64,000 bases of DNA from Bryobacterales bacterium (lineage in GTDB: Bacteria > Acidobacteriota > Terriglobia > Bryobacterales > Bryobacteraceae): NCBI GenBank assembly GCA_003164035.1, contig PLRS01000162.1, forward strand, positions 1-64,000. The letters are read 5' to 3'. Shown here piece by piece: positions 25,495 to 33,850 of this stretch; the first letter of the stretch is position 1, and the number at the start of each line of letters is the position of its first letter. Made by a program: the position numbers and the translations under genes. The notes under the pieces were generated by a model. That model did no database searches. It was not told the DNA's origin and saw only the letters and a program-made list of their open reading frames with translations.

Positions 25495-28400
25495 ATGACG
25501 AAGTGGAAGTCCGGCTGGCGATGCGCGCTCCTAGCTCTGGCTCTGCTAGCGGCAGCGCGCGTCTGGGCATTTGCCGCGGGCAGCGTCTCCGGAACGGTGA
25601 ATGACCCAAGCGGCGCCGCGATTCCCGGCGCCCGGCTCACGCTGGTCAACGCCGCGCTCAAGACGGAATTACGGGCACGCACCGATGGGCAGGGCTTCTA
25701 TTCCTTCCCTGCCCTCCCCGTGGGTGTATACGTTTTGACCGTAGAAGCGGCCGGCTTCCGGAGCCAGCAAAAGACTCATCTGAGCGTCGACACCGATGCC
25801 GCGCTGCGCGTCGACACCGTCCTGGAGGTCGGTCAACGGTCCGAGGCGGTCACGGTCACCGAAACCGAGGAAACCGTTCAGACCCAGGTCGACACCGTGG
25901 CGACCCATCTCGGCGAGGTGGTATCCGACAGGCAGATCGAGGCGCTTCCCCTGAACGGACGCAGCTACACGGATCTGCTCGCCATTCAACCTGGCGTGGC
26001 TCCGGTGACGACGCTCACGCCCACCTCGGTGATCATGGCGGGAGTGACGGGAACGATCAACCCATCCGGCGATCTGAATCCTGGCGACGTCTCGATCGAC
26101 GGTCAGCGGGAATCCTCGAACGGGTTCATGATGAATGCCGTCGACGTGCAGGAGCACATGAACGGGGGCACGTCGGTAATCCCGAATCTCGACGCGATCC
26201 AGCAGTTCCGCGTTCTCACCAACAACTTCGACCCCGAATACGGCAATTACAACGGCGGCATGATTAATGTCGTAACCAAGTCGGGCAGCAATGCCATTCG
26301 TGGCGACGCATTCGAGTTTTTGCGAAATACCGCTCTCGACGCCAGGAATTTCTTCGACGCCGCCCGGGGCGACTTCCGGCAGAATCAGTTCGGCGGCGTG
26401 ATCGGCGGCCCGGTTCGGAGGGACCGGGTATTCTTCTTTCTCGACTATCAGGGAACGCGCACCGTGGAAGGCATCGCTTCGCCCGAAACTTCCGTGCCTT
26501 CCTTGCAGGATCGCGCCGGAAATTTCGGCGATATCGCGAGCACGCTGACCGGGACCGTGAGCGGACCCTATACGGCGGACCTGCTCATGCAGAAGCTCGG
26601 CTACGGCGTTTCCGAAGGCGAGCCATATTACACCACGGGCTGCTCCAACACTTCCACTTGTGTCTTTCCAAATGCCGTGATTCCGGCCAGGGCCTGGTCG
26701 GCGCCGGCGGTGAATCTGCTGAGTTACATTCCCCTGCCCAACATCGGCACGAATCTGTTTGCGACCTCGGCCTATCCGGAAACCGTACGGGACGACAAAG
26801 CTGGCGCTCGAATCGACGCCAATACACGCCTAGGTCAGCTTTTCGGCTACTATTTCGCCGATAACTACCGGCTGGATAATCCCTATCCCGGCGCTCAAGG
26901 TGGAGCGAACATTCCCGGCTTTGACGCCTTGACCATCGGCCAGGCGCAGATGTTGACGATAGGCGACACCCAGGTCGTCAGCCCCACCACGGTGAACGAG
27001 TTCCACGTCGGCCTGCTGCGCAACGCCAATGATATCGGCCAGCCGCGCGGCGGCCTGGGAGTGACTCTTCAGTCACAAGGCTTCGTGACGGGCGTTGGCA
27101 CCCCGGGCATCGTCGTGCAGGCTCCGCAGTTTGAAGGCGTCGAGAATATCGTATTCCCTTCGTTCGCCATGGGTGTTCCAACCGCCAACGTCGATCAGTG
27201 GAACAGCACGATTTATGTGAGTGACAACTTGTCGAAGCTTGTCGGCAAACATACCCTCAAATTCGGCGGTCAGTTTCACTACGACCAGGTCAATGAATCG
27301 CCCAACGCGACGTTCAATGGAACGTTCAATATCGACGGGACGGAAACCGGGTCGCCCTTCGCGGATTTCTTATTAGGATTCGCCAGCAATTATACCCAGA
27401 CCTCGGGCCAGCACTTTTATTTGCGAAACCGCTACGAGGCGGCATTTGTGGAAGATAGCTGGCGAGCGAAGAGCAATCTCACCCTGAACCTGGGCCTGCG
27501 CTGGGACCTGATTATGCCCTGGTGGGAGAAGTATGACCAGATCCAGACCATCGTTCCCGGCGAGCAATCGGTACTGTACCCCAATGCAGTGAACGGATTG
27601 GTGGTCCCCGGCGATCCGGGCATTCCGTCGACGCTTTCGCCAACCCGGTCTCACAACTTCGCTCCCAGAATCGGCCTGGCATACTCTCCGCACGCCGACT
27701 CCGGATTTCTAAAGAGTCTGTTAGGCGAGGCGGGAAAGAGCAGCATTCGCGCCAGTTATGGCATGTTCTACACGGCATATCCCGGGTTGACGGCGGGAAT
27801 CATGTATGGCGTCCCTCCCTACGGGTCCACTTATCTGAGTCCGGCGCCGCCGCTGCTCCCGACACCCTTCATCAACTCATCCGATGGCGTACAGAATACG
27901 GATCCATTTCCGTTAGACTTCCCGCCGCACAGTGTGTCAGCGGCCAGTCCGTACGCCGGATTTAATTTCGGGGCGGTCACTCCCATCAGCGCCGATCCAT
28001 ACTTCTATTACCGCAACACCGTCCCTTATACGGAAAACTACATGCTGTCTTTTCAGCGGCAGATCCGCAACGGCGCGCTGTTGACGGTGAGCTATGCGGG
28101 CAATGAAGGCCACCATTTGTTGGTCCTGGTCCCGGCCAACCCTGGCAATCCGGCGCTGTGCCTAAGCCTCAGCCAACAGGGCGAGGTAGCTCCGGGCGGC
28201 TCCACCTGCGGTCCGTTCGGCGAAGATGCCGCCTACACGTCCGCATCCGGCAAAGTGTACCAGGGAACCCGCGCCGGCCTGGGTTCGAACTATGGATCGA
28301 TGACGGCGCAGAAGTCCGTCGGCAATTCCGATTACAACGCCCTCGAGGCCAATCTGCGCTTCACGGCCGGCGCCCGAACCACGGTTCTGGTGGGGTACAC

Positions 28401-29043
28401 GTATTCGAAATCGATCGACCAGGCGTCGAACCTCGGCGAGCAGACCAATCCCTTCAATGCCAGCCTCACGCGCGTGATTTCCTCGTGGGACATGACTGAC
28501 AACTTCGTGGCGACTTACACCTACTCCCTGCCATTCGAGCGATTACTCGGGCGCAACCGCCTGGCCGAGGGATGGAGCCTCTCCGGAACCACGCGCTTCA
28601 GTACCGGATTCCCAGTGACGCTTGCCGACGATTCGGACCGGTCGTTACTCGGGACTCTCGGCAATGGCGTCAACAACGAACTGCTCGACACCCCGCGGAT
28701 GACGTCGGGACCGATCGAAATCAACACCAATCCTCGCAACGGGCGGCCGGAGTTCAACACCAGCCTGTTCGCGCCGGAGACACTGGGACAGCTTGGCAAC
28801 GCGGCCCGGCGTTTCTTCCACGGCCCGGGCATCGATAACTTCGACGTCGAAATCAGCAAAACGGTGCCCATCGCCGAATCGAAATCGCTCGATTTTCGCG
28901 TGGAAGCGTTCAACGCGTTCAACCACGCCCAGTTCTATGGCGCGGCCGCGGTGGACGGCGAAATCGACGACCCGAGTTTTGGCCGCGTCGTGAGCGCGGC
29001 CGCGCCACGGCTGGTTCAACTCGCAGTCAAATTGGTCTTCTGA
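25495..29043 (+). CDS. Oar-like TonB-dependent outer-membrane receptor with carboxypeptidase-regulatory domain
   Basis: About 1182 residues. The order is a signal peptide (CALLALALLAAARVWAFA), a CarboxypepD_reg beta-sandwich (GSVSGTVNDPSGAAIPGA to VEAAGFRSQ, about 25-105), a plug (QIEALPLNGRSYTDLLAIQPG, MINVVTKSGSNAIRG) and a long beta-barrel (FGGQFHYDQV, LNLGLRWDLIMP, SIRASYGMFY) ending VQLAVKLVF with the terminal aromatic needed for outer-membrane insertion. This is the very common acidobacterial Oar-like class, usually linked to import of large organic substrates. ATG 25495 starts at the signal peptide; the frame is open for 267 bases upstream but contains the promoter. Confidence 0.9.
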   Translation: MTKWKSGWRCALLALALLAAARVWAFAAGSVSGTVNDPSGAAIPGARLTLVNAALKTELRARTDGQGFYSFPALPVGVYVLTVEAAGFRSQQKTHLSVDTDAALRVDTVLEVGQRSEAVTVTETEETVQTQVDTVATHLGEVVSDRQIEALPLNGRSYTDLLAIQPGVAPVTTLTPTSVIMAGVTGTINPSGDLNPGDVSIDGQRESSNGFMMNAVDVQEHMNGGTSVIPNLDAIQQFRVLTNNFDPEYGNYNGGMINVVTKSGSNAIRGDAFEFLRNTALDARNFFDAARGDFRQNQFGGVIGGPVRRDRVFFFLDYQGTRTVEGIASPETSVPSLQDRAGNFGDIASTLTGTVSGPYTADLLMQKLGYGVSEGEPYYTTGCSNTSTCVFPNAVIPARAWSAPAVNLLSYIPLPNIGTNLFATSAYPETVRDDKAGARIDANTRLGQLFGYYFADNYRLDNPYPGAQGGANIPGFDALTIGQAQMLTIGDTQVVSPTTVNEFHVGLLRNANDIGQPRGGLGVTLQSQGFVTGVGTPGIVVQAPQFEGVENIVFPSFAMGVPTANVDQWNSTIYVSDNLSKLVGKHTLKFGGQFHYDQVNESPNATFNGTFNIDGTETGSPFADFLLGFASNYTQTSGQHFYLRNRYEAAFVEDSWRAKSNLTLNLGLRWDLIMPWWEKYDQIQTIVPGEQSVLYPNAVNGLVVPGDPGIPSTLSPTRSHNFAPRIGLAYSPHADSGFLKSLLGEAGKSSIRASYGMFYTAYPGLTAGIMYGVPPYGSTYLSPAPPLLPTPFINSSDGVQNTDPFPLDFPPHSVSAASPYAGFNFGAVTPISADPYFYYRNTVPYTENYMLSFQRQIRNGALLTVSYAGNEGHHLLVLVPANPGNPALCLSLSQQGEVAPGGSTCGPFGEDAAYTSASGKVYQGTRAGLGSNYGSMTAQKSVGNSDYNALEANLRFTAGARTTVLVGYTYSKSIDQASNLGEQTNPFNASLTRVISSWDMTDNFVATYTYSLPFERLLGRNRLAEGWSLSGTTRFSTGFPVTLADDSDRSLLGTLGNGVNNELLDTPRMTSGPIEINTNPRNGRPEFNTSLFAPETLGQLGNAARRFFHGPGIDNFDVEISKTVPIAESKSLDFRVEAFNAFNHAQFYGAAAVDGEIDDPSFGRVVSAAAPRLVQLAVKLVF

Positions 29044-29398
29044 TGTTCCGGCGGTGTTGCAAATACGAGTTGCGTGATTCTCGCGATCAGCCCTTCGGCG
29101 CTTTCGAGAAAGGATCCGCGGGCGCTGTCCAGAAGTGATCCAGCCGGTCCGTTGCTAGCCCTCGAACGGCGCGTCGCTACTGGCCGGATAGGCGGTATAC
29201 GGGTGGGAGGCGTAAACGATTCGCCGCGGATCGGTAAACGCTGCGAGACCACAACCGATCTGGTACCTTCGCGATTGCGGATCTGCCGCTATGGCAGCCG
29301 GGAAGAGCAATCCGCCCGCGCTGCTCGTCAACTCCTAAGACCAAGTCGCTCGGCCAAACAACGTTGCTAACTGCGGCCGGTTTCATTCGTCCCGGTAG

Positions 29399-29442
29399 TT
29401 GACAGGGGCACTATCGCTCAGATATATTTTATCAAGATATAT
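29399..29442 (+). promoter_or_regulatory. PadR promoter and direct-repeat operator, nearly leaderless
   Basis: TTGACA (29399-29404), an 18-base spacer and TATATT (29423-29428) place transcription start only a few bases before ATG 29441. Two exact AGATATAT repeats (29420-29427 and 29435-29442), 15 bases apart, overlap the -10 element and the start codon. This suits autorepression by the PadR product. The gap 29044-29398 shows neither a gene nor a convincing terminator. Confidence 0.6.
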
Positions 29443-29779
29443 GTTGCCGATTGATAACGCGCGGAAGAATGGCAGCGCCGAGCTTCTCATCCTCGCCCAG
29501 CTCGAAACCCGGCCGCGTCACGGTTATGAAATCGCCTCCGAGATCGAGCGCCGTTCCGGCGGCGCCGTAAGCTTCCAGCCGGCCTCGCTCTATCCCGTTC
29601 TGTATCGAATGGAGCGGGAAGGGTGGATCGCCGGACGATGGGTCGAAAAGGCCGGCCAGCACCGCCGCCGCTATTACAGACTGACAGGTTCGGGCCGGAA
29701 GCAACTCGCCGCTCAACGGTCGAGTTGGTCCGCGTTCCTGGCTGGACTTCGTCAAACCGCGGGATTGCAAGATGCCTGA
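29441..29779 (+). CDS. PadR-family transcriptional regulator
   Basis: 112 residues. The winged helix reads LLILAQLETRPRHGYEIASEIERRSGG, then FQPASLYPVLYRMEREGWIAGRW and RRRYYRLTGSGRKQLA, the PadR signature. A C-terminal helix for dimerisation follows. The ATG of the downstream ADOP permease lies inside the end of this gene, the usual PadR-ADOP pairing, so it probably represses the permease and itself. ATG 29441 was chosen over 29399 because the latter would place the promoter inside the coding region. Confidence 0.9.
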   Translation: MLPIDNARKNGSAELLILAQLETRPRHGYEIASEIERRSGGAVSFQPASLYPVLYRMEREGWIAGRWVEKAGQHRRRYYRLTGSGRKQLAAQRSSWSAFLAGLRQTAGLQDA

Positions 29780-32470
29780 CTTCCGCGCCTACATTAGAGA
29801 GCATCTTCCGCCGCTGGGCGCCTCCGGAGCCAAAGAGGCGGAGGTTATCGAGGAACTCGCGCTCGATTTCGAGGAGCGTTACAAAAGCGCGCTTCGCGGC
29901 GGCCTCGATCCCGGCGAAGCATGGCGCAAAATTCAAAGCCAGACGGAATGGCCCCAGTTGGCTCGCGATTTCACCGCCATGCTGGCTTCCGCCGAGCCCG
30001 ATCCCCCAAAGAGGTTACTCCCCGTGCTGAATTTCTGGAACGATGTCCGATACGCCGCAAGGACGCTGCGGAACAACCCTGGATTCACGGCGGTGGCGGT
30101 GTTCACGCTGGCGCTCTGCCTGGGCGCCAATCTGACAATCTTCGCCGTGGTGGATTCGATCCTGCTCCGGCCTCTGCCTTTTCCGCATGCCGATCGCCTG
30201 GTTAGCGCTTTTCATAGCTACCCAAAAATCGGGACTCCGCACAGCACCGCGTCGCTGCCGAATTATTACGATTATCGCGAGAAGATCAAAGCCTTCGCAT
30301 CCACGGCGATCATCACGGAAAATAGCGAGCACGCGATCGTCGGCGCGGCGGGCTCGCCCTCCAGCGTGGAACGCGACCGGGTGTCGCCCGAGTTTTTCAG
30401 CACGCTGGGCGTCAAGCTCCTGATGGGACGTTCCTTTACAGACCAGGAGATGGTCTACTCCAGGAGCGGAGTCGCGATTCTCACGTACCCATTCTGGCGC
30501 GCTTACTTCGACCTCGATCCCAACGTGATCGGCCGGACTTTTCAGATGGACGGATCTACCACCACGGTTGTGGGCGTTCTGCCTCCGGACTTCCGCTTTC
30601 TATCGCGCCGGACGCAGTTCTATATTCCGGCGGCGTCGGATCCGGCGGAGCGCGCCATCGATCAGCGCCACAACAATACCCACATACTCATCGCCCGTCT
30701 GGCGCCGGACGCCACCATCTCCACGGCGCGCGCCCAGATTGCGGCGCTCGATGCCGCGCAAATCAAGGACGATCCTTTCGCCGAGAATCTGAAGGCGATG
30801 GGCTTTGTCAGCATGGTGAGCGGCCTGCAGGAGGACCACGTGGCGGCTATCAAGCCGACCCTGCTGCTGCTCGAGGGTGGCGTGCTGTGCTGCTTCTGAT
30901 CGGCAGCGTCAACCTGGTAAACCTGCTGCTCATCCGCGCCAGCGGGCGCGCCAGGGAGTTGGCCATCCGCCAGTCCCTGGGCGCCAGCCACTGGCACGTG
31001 ATGCGCCAGGTGATGACGGAAACAGTTCTCCTCTGTTTGGTGGGCGGGCTGTGCGGCTTGGCCCTCGCGGGGGGTGGCATCGGCCTTTTGCAGACGCTCG
31101 GCGTGGACCAATTGCCGTTAGGAGCCTACATCGGCTTCGATGGGCGCTTCGCCCTGGTGGCTCTGTCCGGAACCGTGGTCCTGGGGATATTGATCGCGCT
31201 CCCGGTTGCCTGGTTTAGTGTCCGCGTCCACTTAGCCAACGCCTTCCGGTCCGCGTCGCGCAGCGCCACTACCAACCGCGCGGCACAACGCCTTCGCCAT
31301 AGCTTCATCGTCGCCCAGATCTGCCTGGCGTTTGTGTTGTTGGCGGGCGCCGGACTCCTGGGAATCAGCTTGAAGCACGTCATGGAAACCTCCCCGGGCT
31401 TCCAAGCGGGACAGGTCCTCGCCGGTGCACTGAGTCTGCCGTATAAGAAGTATCCGGACCCAGCCGCCCGCCTCGCGCTGATTGAACGCCTGCTAGCGGC
31501 CATTCAAAACCAATCCGGAGTGGCTTCCGCGGCGGTTGGCAACCTGGCGCCCTTTGGCGGAAACGATAGCAGCGGGGTCACGGCGGTGGAGGGCGTCGAG
31601 ATCGCAAACGGCGGCTCGCAGCAGGACCACTACCGAAACGGCGTTGTAGGCGACTACTGGCGGGCGCTGGATATCCCGCTGCTCCGGGGGCGCCTCTTGG
31701 AAGATGCCGACAATCGACGCAAACAGCGCGTCTGCGTGGTCGATCGGGCCTTTGCCCGCCGCTACTGGCCCGGTTGCAGTCCCCTGGGGCGCCGTCTCAA
31801 CGACGGCCCCGTATTCAACAAGGACGAAGCGTTCACAATTGTCGGCGTAGTCGGCACGGTAAAGCAAAACAAGCTCGATGACGCCAACCCCAAGGGGACC
31901 ATCTACTATCCCTACAAATACTGGCCGGATCCCTCCATCTCCGTCTTAGTGCGGACAGGGATGGCTACCGAGGCGATGGCCCCGGTACTCCGGAGGACAG
32001 CCCTCGCTGTCGATCCGGAGCTGCCCTTCTACAATTTGAAGCCGATGCGGAGCCTGATCGGCGAGAGCGTCGTCACGCGCCGTTCGCCTGCGGTGCTCGC
32101 CGGGATCTTCGCCGTTGTCGCGCTGTTGCTTACGGCGGTCGGCACTTACGGCGTGCTGGCTTACGCCGTCGGCCAACGCCGCCGCGAAATCGGCGTGCGC
32201 ATGGCGCTGGGCGCCCGGCAGCAACAGGTGCTCCGCCAATTCCTCGGCCTTGGGGCAAAACTGCTTCTGGCCGGAATCAGTTTCGGCATGCTCGGCGCGT
32301 GGGCAACCGGCCGGGTGATGCAGCATCTGCTCTTCGGCGTCGGTTCGGTTCACCTCGGCGTCGTAGCCGCTACAGCCGGGTTGATGATCGGCGTGGTGCT
32401 GCTTGCGACCTCTCTCCCAGCCTATTCCGCCTCGCGCGTCTCTCCGACCGAGGCGCTCCGCGACGAATAG
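29772..32470 (+). pseudogene. ADOP-type ABC permease split by a 5-bp tandem duplication
   Basis: The first frame (29772-30899) has the N-terminal prefix domain found in PadR-linked ADOPs (PDFRAYIREHLPPLGA to ARDFTAMLASA), the first MacB_PCD domain (DVRYAARTLRNNPGFTAVAV, then LPNYYDYREKIKAF) and then TLLLLEGGVLCCF-stop. The second frame (from GTG 30887) continues LLLIGSVNLVNLLLIRASGR, the rest of the first FtsX block and the whole second unit to SPTEALRDE. GTGCT occurs twice in tandem at 30882-30891; removing one copy restores GGVLLLIGSVNLVNLL, the expected family sequence. The repaired protein would be about 898 residues. As it stands the gene is broken or phase-off. Confidence 0.85.
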
Positions 32471-32725
32471 GGGCAGGCGCGTCAGCGCTATTGCAGCGAG
32501 TGCTGCCGGGAGGCGGCGCGGAAGTGGTCGCGGTGGAAGGCGCAACGACCCCAAACTGCACGCCAGCGGCTGGATGACGGCCGTCCGCATCTCGTTTCCG
32601 ATCCCAGTCCCGTTGTCGGAGTGGGCCACTTTAGCCAAGCCCTACTGGATCACTCTTGCCGAGCGTCGAAGATCAGCACGATTCACCGGATCGTCGTGCA
32701 AGAAGCGCGCAGATCGGGTTGATGC

Positions 32726-32731
32726 TAAAAT
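32726..32731 (+). promoter_or_regulatory. Extended -10 promoter of tRNA-Ser
   Basis: TGC-TAAAAT (TG at 32723-32724, hexamer 32726-32731) is an extended -10 element about 15 bases before the tRNA. No clear -35 is seen. 32471-32722 holds no gene I can support. Confidence 0.45.
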
Positions 32732-32745
32732 GGCTTTATCGTCGC

Positions 32746-32835
32746 GGAGAGGTGGCAGAGTGGTCGATTGCGGCGGTCTCGAAAACCGTTGACCCTTTAC
32801 GGGGTCCGGGAGTTCGAATCTCCCCCTCTCCGCCA
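32746..32835 (+). tRNA. tRNA-Ser(CGA), CCA encoded
   Basis: The acceptor arm GGAGAGG (32746-32752) pairs with CCTCTCC (32825-32831), followed by a G discriminator and an encoded CCA. The anticodon loop is CT-CGA-AA with a GCGGT/ACCGT stem. A long variable arm (GACCCTTTACGGGGTC) marks a class II serine tRNA, and the T arm contains GTTCGAATC. It decodes UCG. Confidence 0.96.
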
Positions 32836-32860
32836 GCTACCTTCGGTCCGCGAACGCCTC

Positions 32861-33754
32861 TCAGTGCGAGCCGCCCTCATACTTGCGTTCCCCGGCGGTG
32901 ATCGCCAGCGCGAGCCGGTTCTGCGGAGGAGGCAGCGGGCAAGTGGCGTAATCGGTAAACGCGCAAGGCGGGTTTTGGGCCTTATTGAAATCGAGAGTCA
33001 CGAACCCATCGCGCGCCGGTTCGGAATAGAGGAAGCGCGAGGCGGGATAGGTGGTCTTTCCGCTAGTCTGATCGCGAAGAACGAAGAACAGCCGCTTGCC
33101 TTCGCCGGCAGCCTGGAGGCGAAAGGTCTTGCCATCGCGTTCGAATGCCGCGTAGCCGGGACTGTCGGAAGTTTCCTGTTCGCCGATGACGGTGTCGAAA
33201 ACCAGCTTGGTGGCGGTTGGGGCGGGGATAAACTTGGCGGTAATCTGCCAATCCTCGTCCACCGGGTACCAGCTCAGATGGGTGAACTCGCGGCGCGCTT
33301 TGCTGTTATTGTCCTTGAGGCGCAACGCCAGGCGGGCGCCGCGCTTGATCAGCAGCAACTGCAGCGGGCCGGCGACAAGCGCGTCGGAACCGTCCGGGTG
33401 GATTTCCGCGTTGGTTACCGGCTTGCCATGTAAAGTTACCGCGCGGTCGCGCCCGGTGAAGGTGGCGCGATCCGAGTGGATTTCGATCGCCCCGAGGTGA
33501 GCGGGCGCGGATTCGGGCAGCAAAATGTCGTTGCTGGCATCGCTGCCGATGCTGTTCGGGCCTTCCTTTAGCCAGAACAGGCCGCTGACGGTAAGCCAGC
33601 CGCCATCGGCCCTGAGGGCGGCTTCGCGCTTTTGCCGCCACTGTTCGATTTCCTCGCGATAGCGCGCGTCGATGGTTTCAGCCATAACTCGAGCCGGTTT
33701 CAGCGCCAATAGTGGCAAGAGCCGCGAGAGGTCGCGGCGCGTCAGATAGGTCAC
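32861..33754 (-). CDS. DUF1684 protein with Tat-like signal peptide
   Basis: 297 residues. DUF1684 blocks are ADGGWLTVSGLFWLKEGPNSIGSD (about residues 53-76), PGYAAFERDGKTFRLQA, then DFNKAQNPPCAFTDYATCPLPPPQNRL and the C-terminal IxAGE(R)xY ending. The family's function is unknown. GTG 33754 is chosen because GAGGAG lies eight bases upstream and the product begins with a twin-arginine-like leader (LTRRDLSRLLPLLALKPARVMA), implying export of a folded protein. A separate promoter (33791-33819) drives it although it lies directly downstream of the kinase gene. Confidence 0.82.
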   Translation of the reverse strand: MTYLTRRDLSRLLPLLALKPARVMAETIDARYREEIEQWRQKREAALRADGGWLTVSGLFWLKEGPNSIGSDASNDILLPESAPAHLGAIEIHSDRATFTGRDRAVTLHGKPVTNAEIHPDGSDALVAGPLQLLLIKRGARLALRLKDNNSKARREFTHLSWYPVDEDWQITAKFIPAPTATKLVFDTVIGEQETSDSPGYAAFERDGKTFRLQAAGEGKRLFFVLRDQTSGKTTYPASRFLYSEPARDGFVTLDFNKAQNPPCAFTDYATCPLPPPQNRLALAITAGERKYEGGSH

Positions 33755-33790
33755 GGGAGCGCTCCTCGGTAATATATAGTAATTAGATAG

Positions 33791-33819
33791 ACAATAGGGT
33801 ATTTTAGTCGTCATGTCAA
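33791..33819 (-). promoter_or_regulatory. Sigma-70 promoter of the DUF1684 gene
   Basis: On the minus strand, TTGACA (33819-33814), a 17-base spacer and TATTGT (33796-33791). The leader to GTG 33754 is about 30 bases and includes GAGGAG. Confidence 0.65.
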
Positions 33820-33850
33820 GCGAATCACCTATTTCAACCCGATTCGCTTG
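33817..33850. promoter_or_regulatory. Inverted repeat overlapping the DUF1684 -35 element
   Basis: CAAGCGAATC (33817-33826) and GATTCGCTTG (33841-33850) are perfect ten-base arms around a 14-base centre that includes the kinase stop codon. One arm overlaps the TTGACA element by three bases. With no T tract after it on the minus strand, an operator is more likely than a terminator. Confidence 0.5.

Noticed and set aside
32656-32901. 81-aa plus-strand gene around 32.7 kb
   Set aside because: It runs straight through tRNA-Ser.
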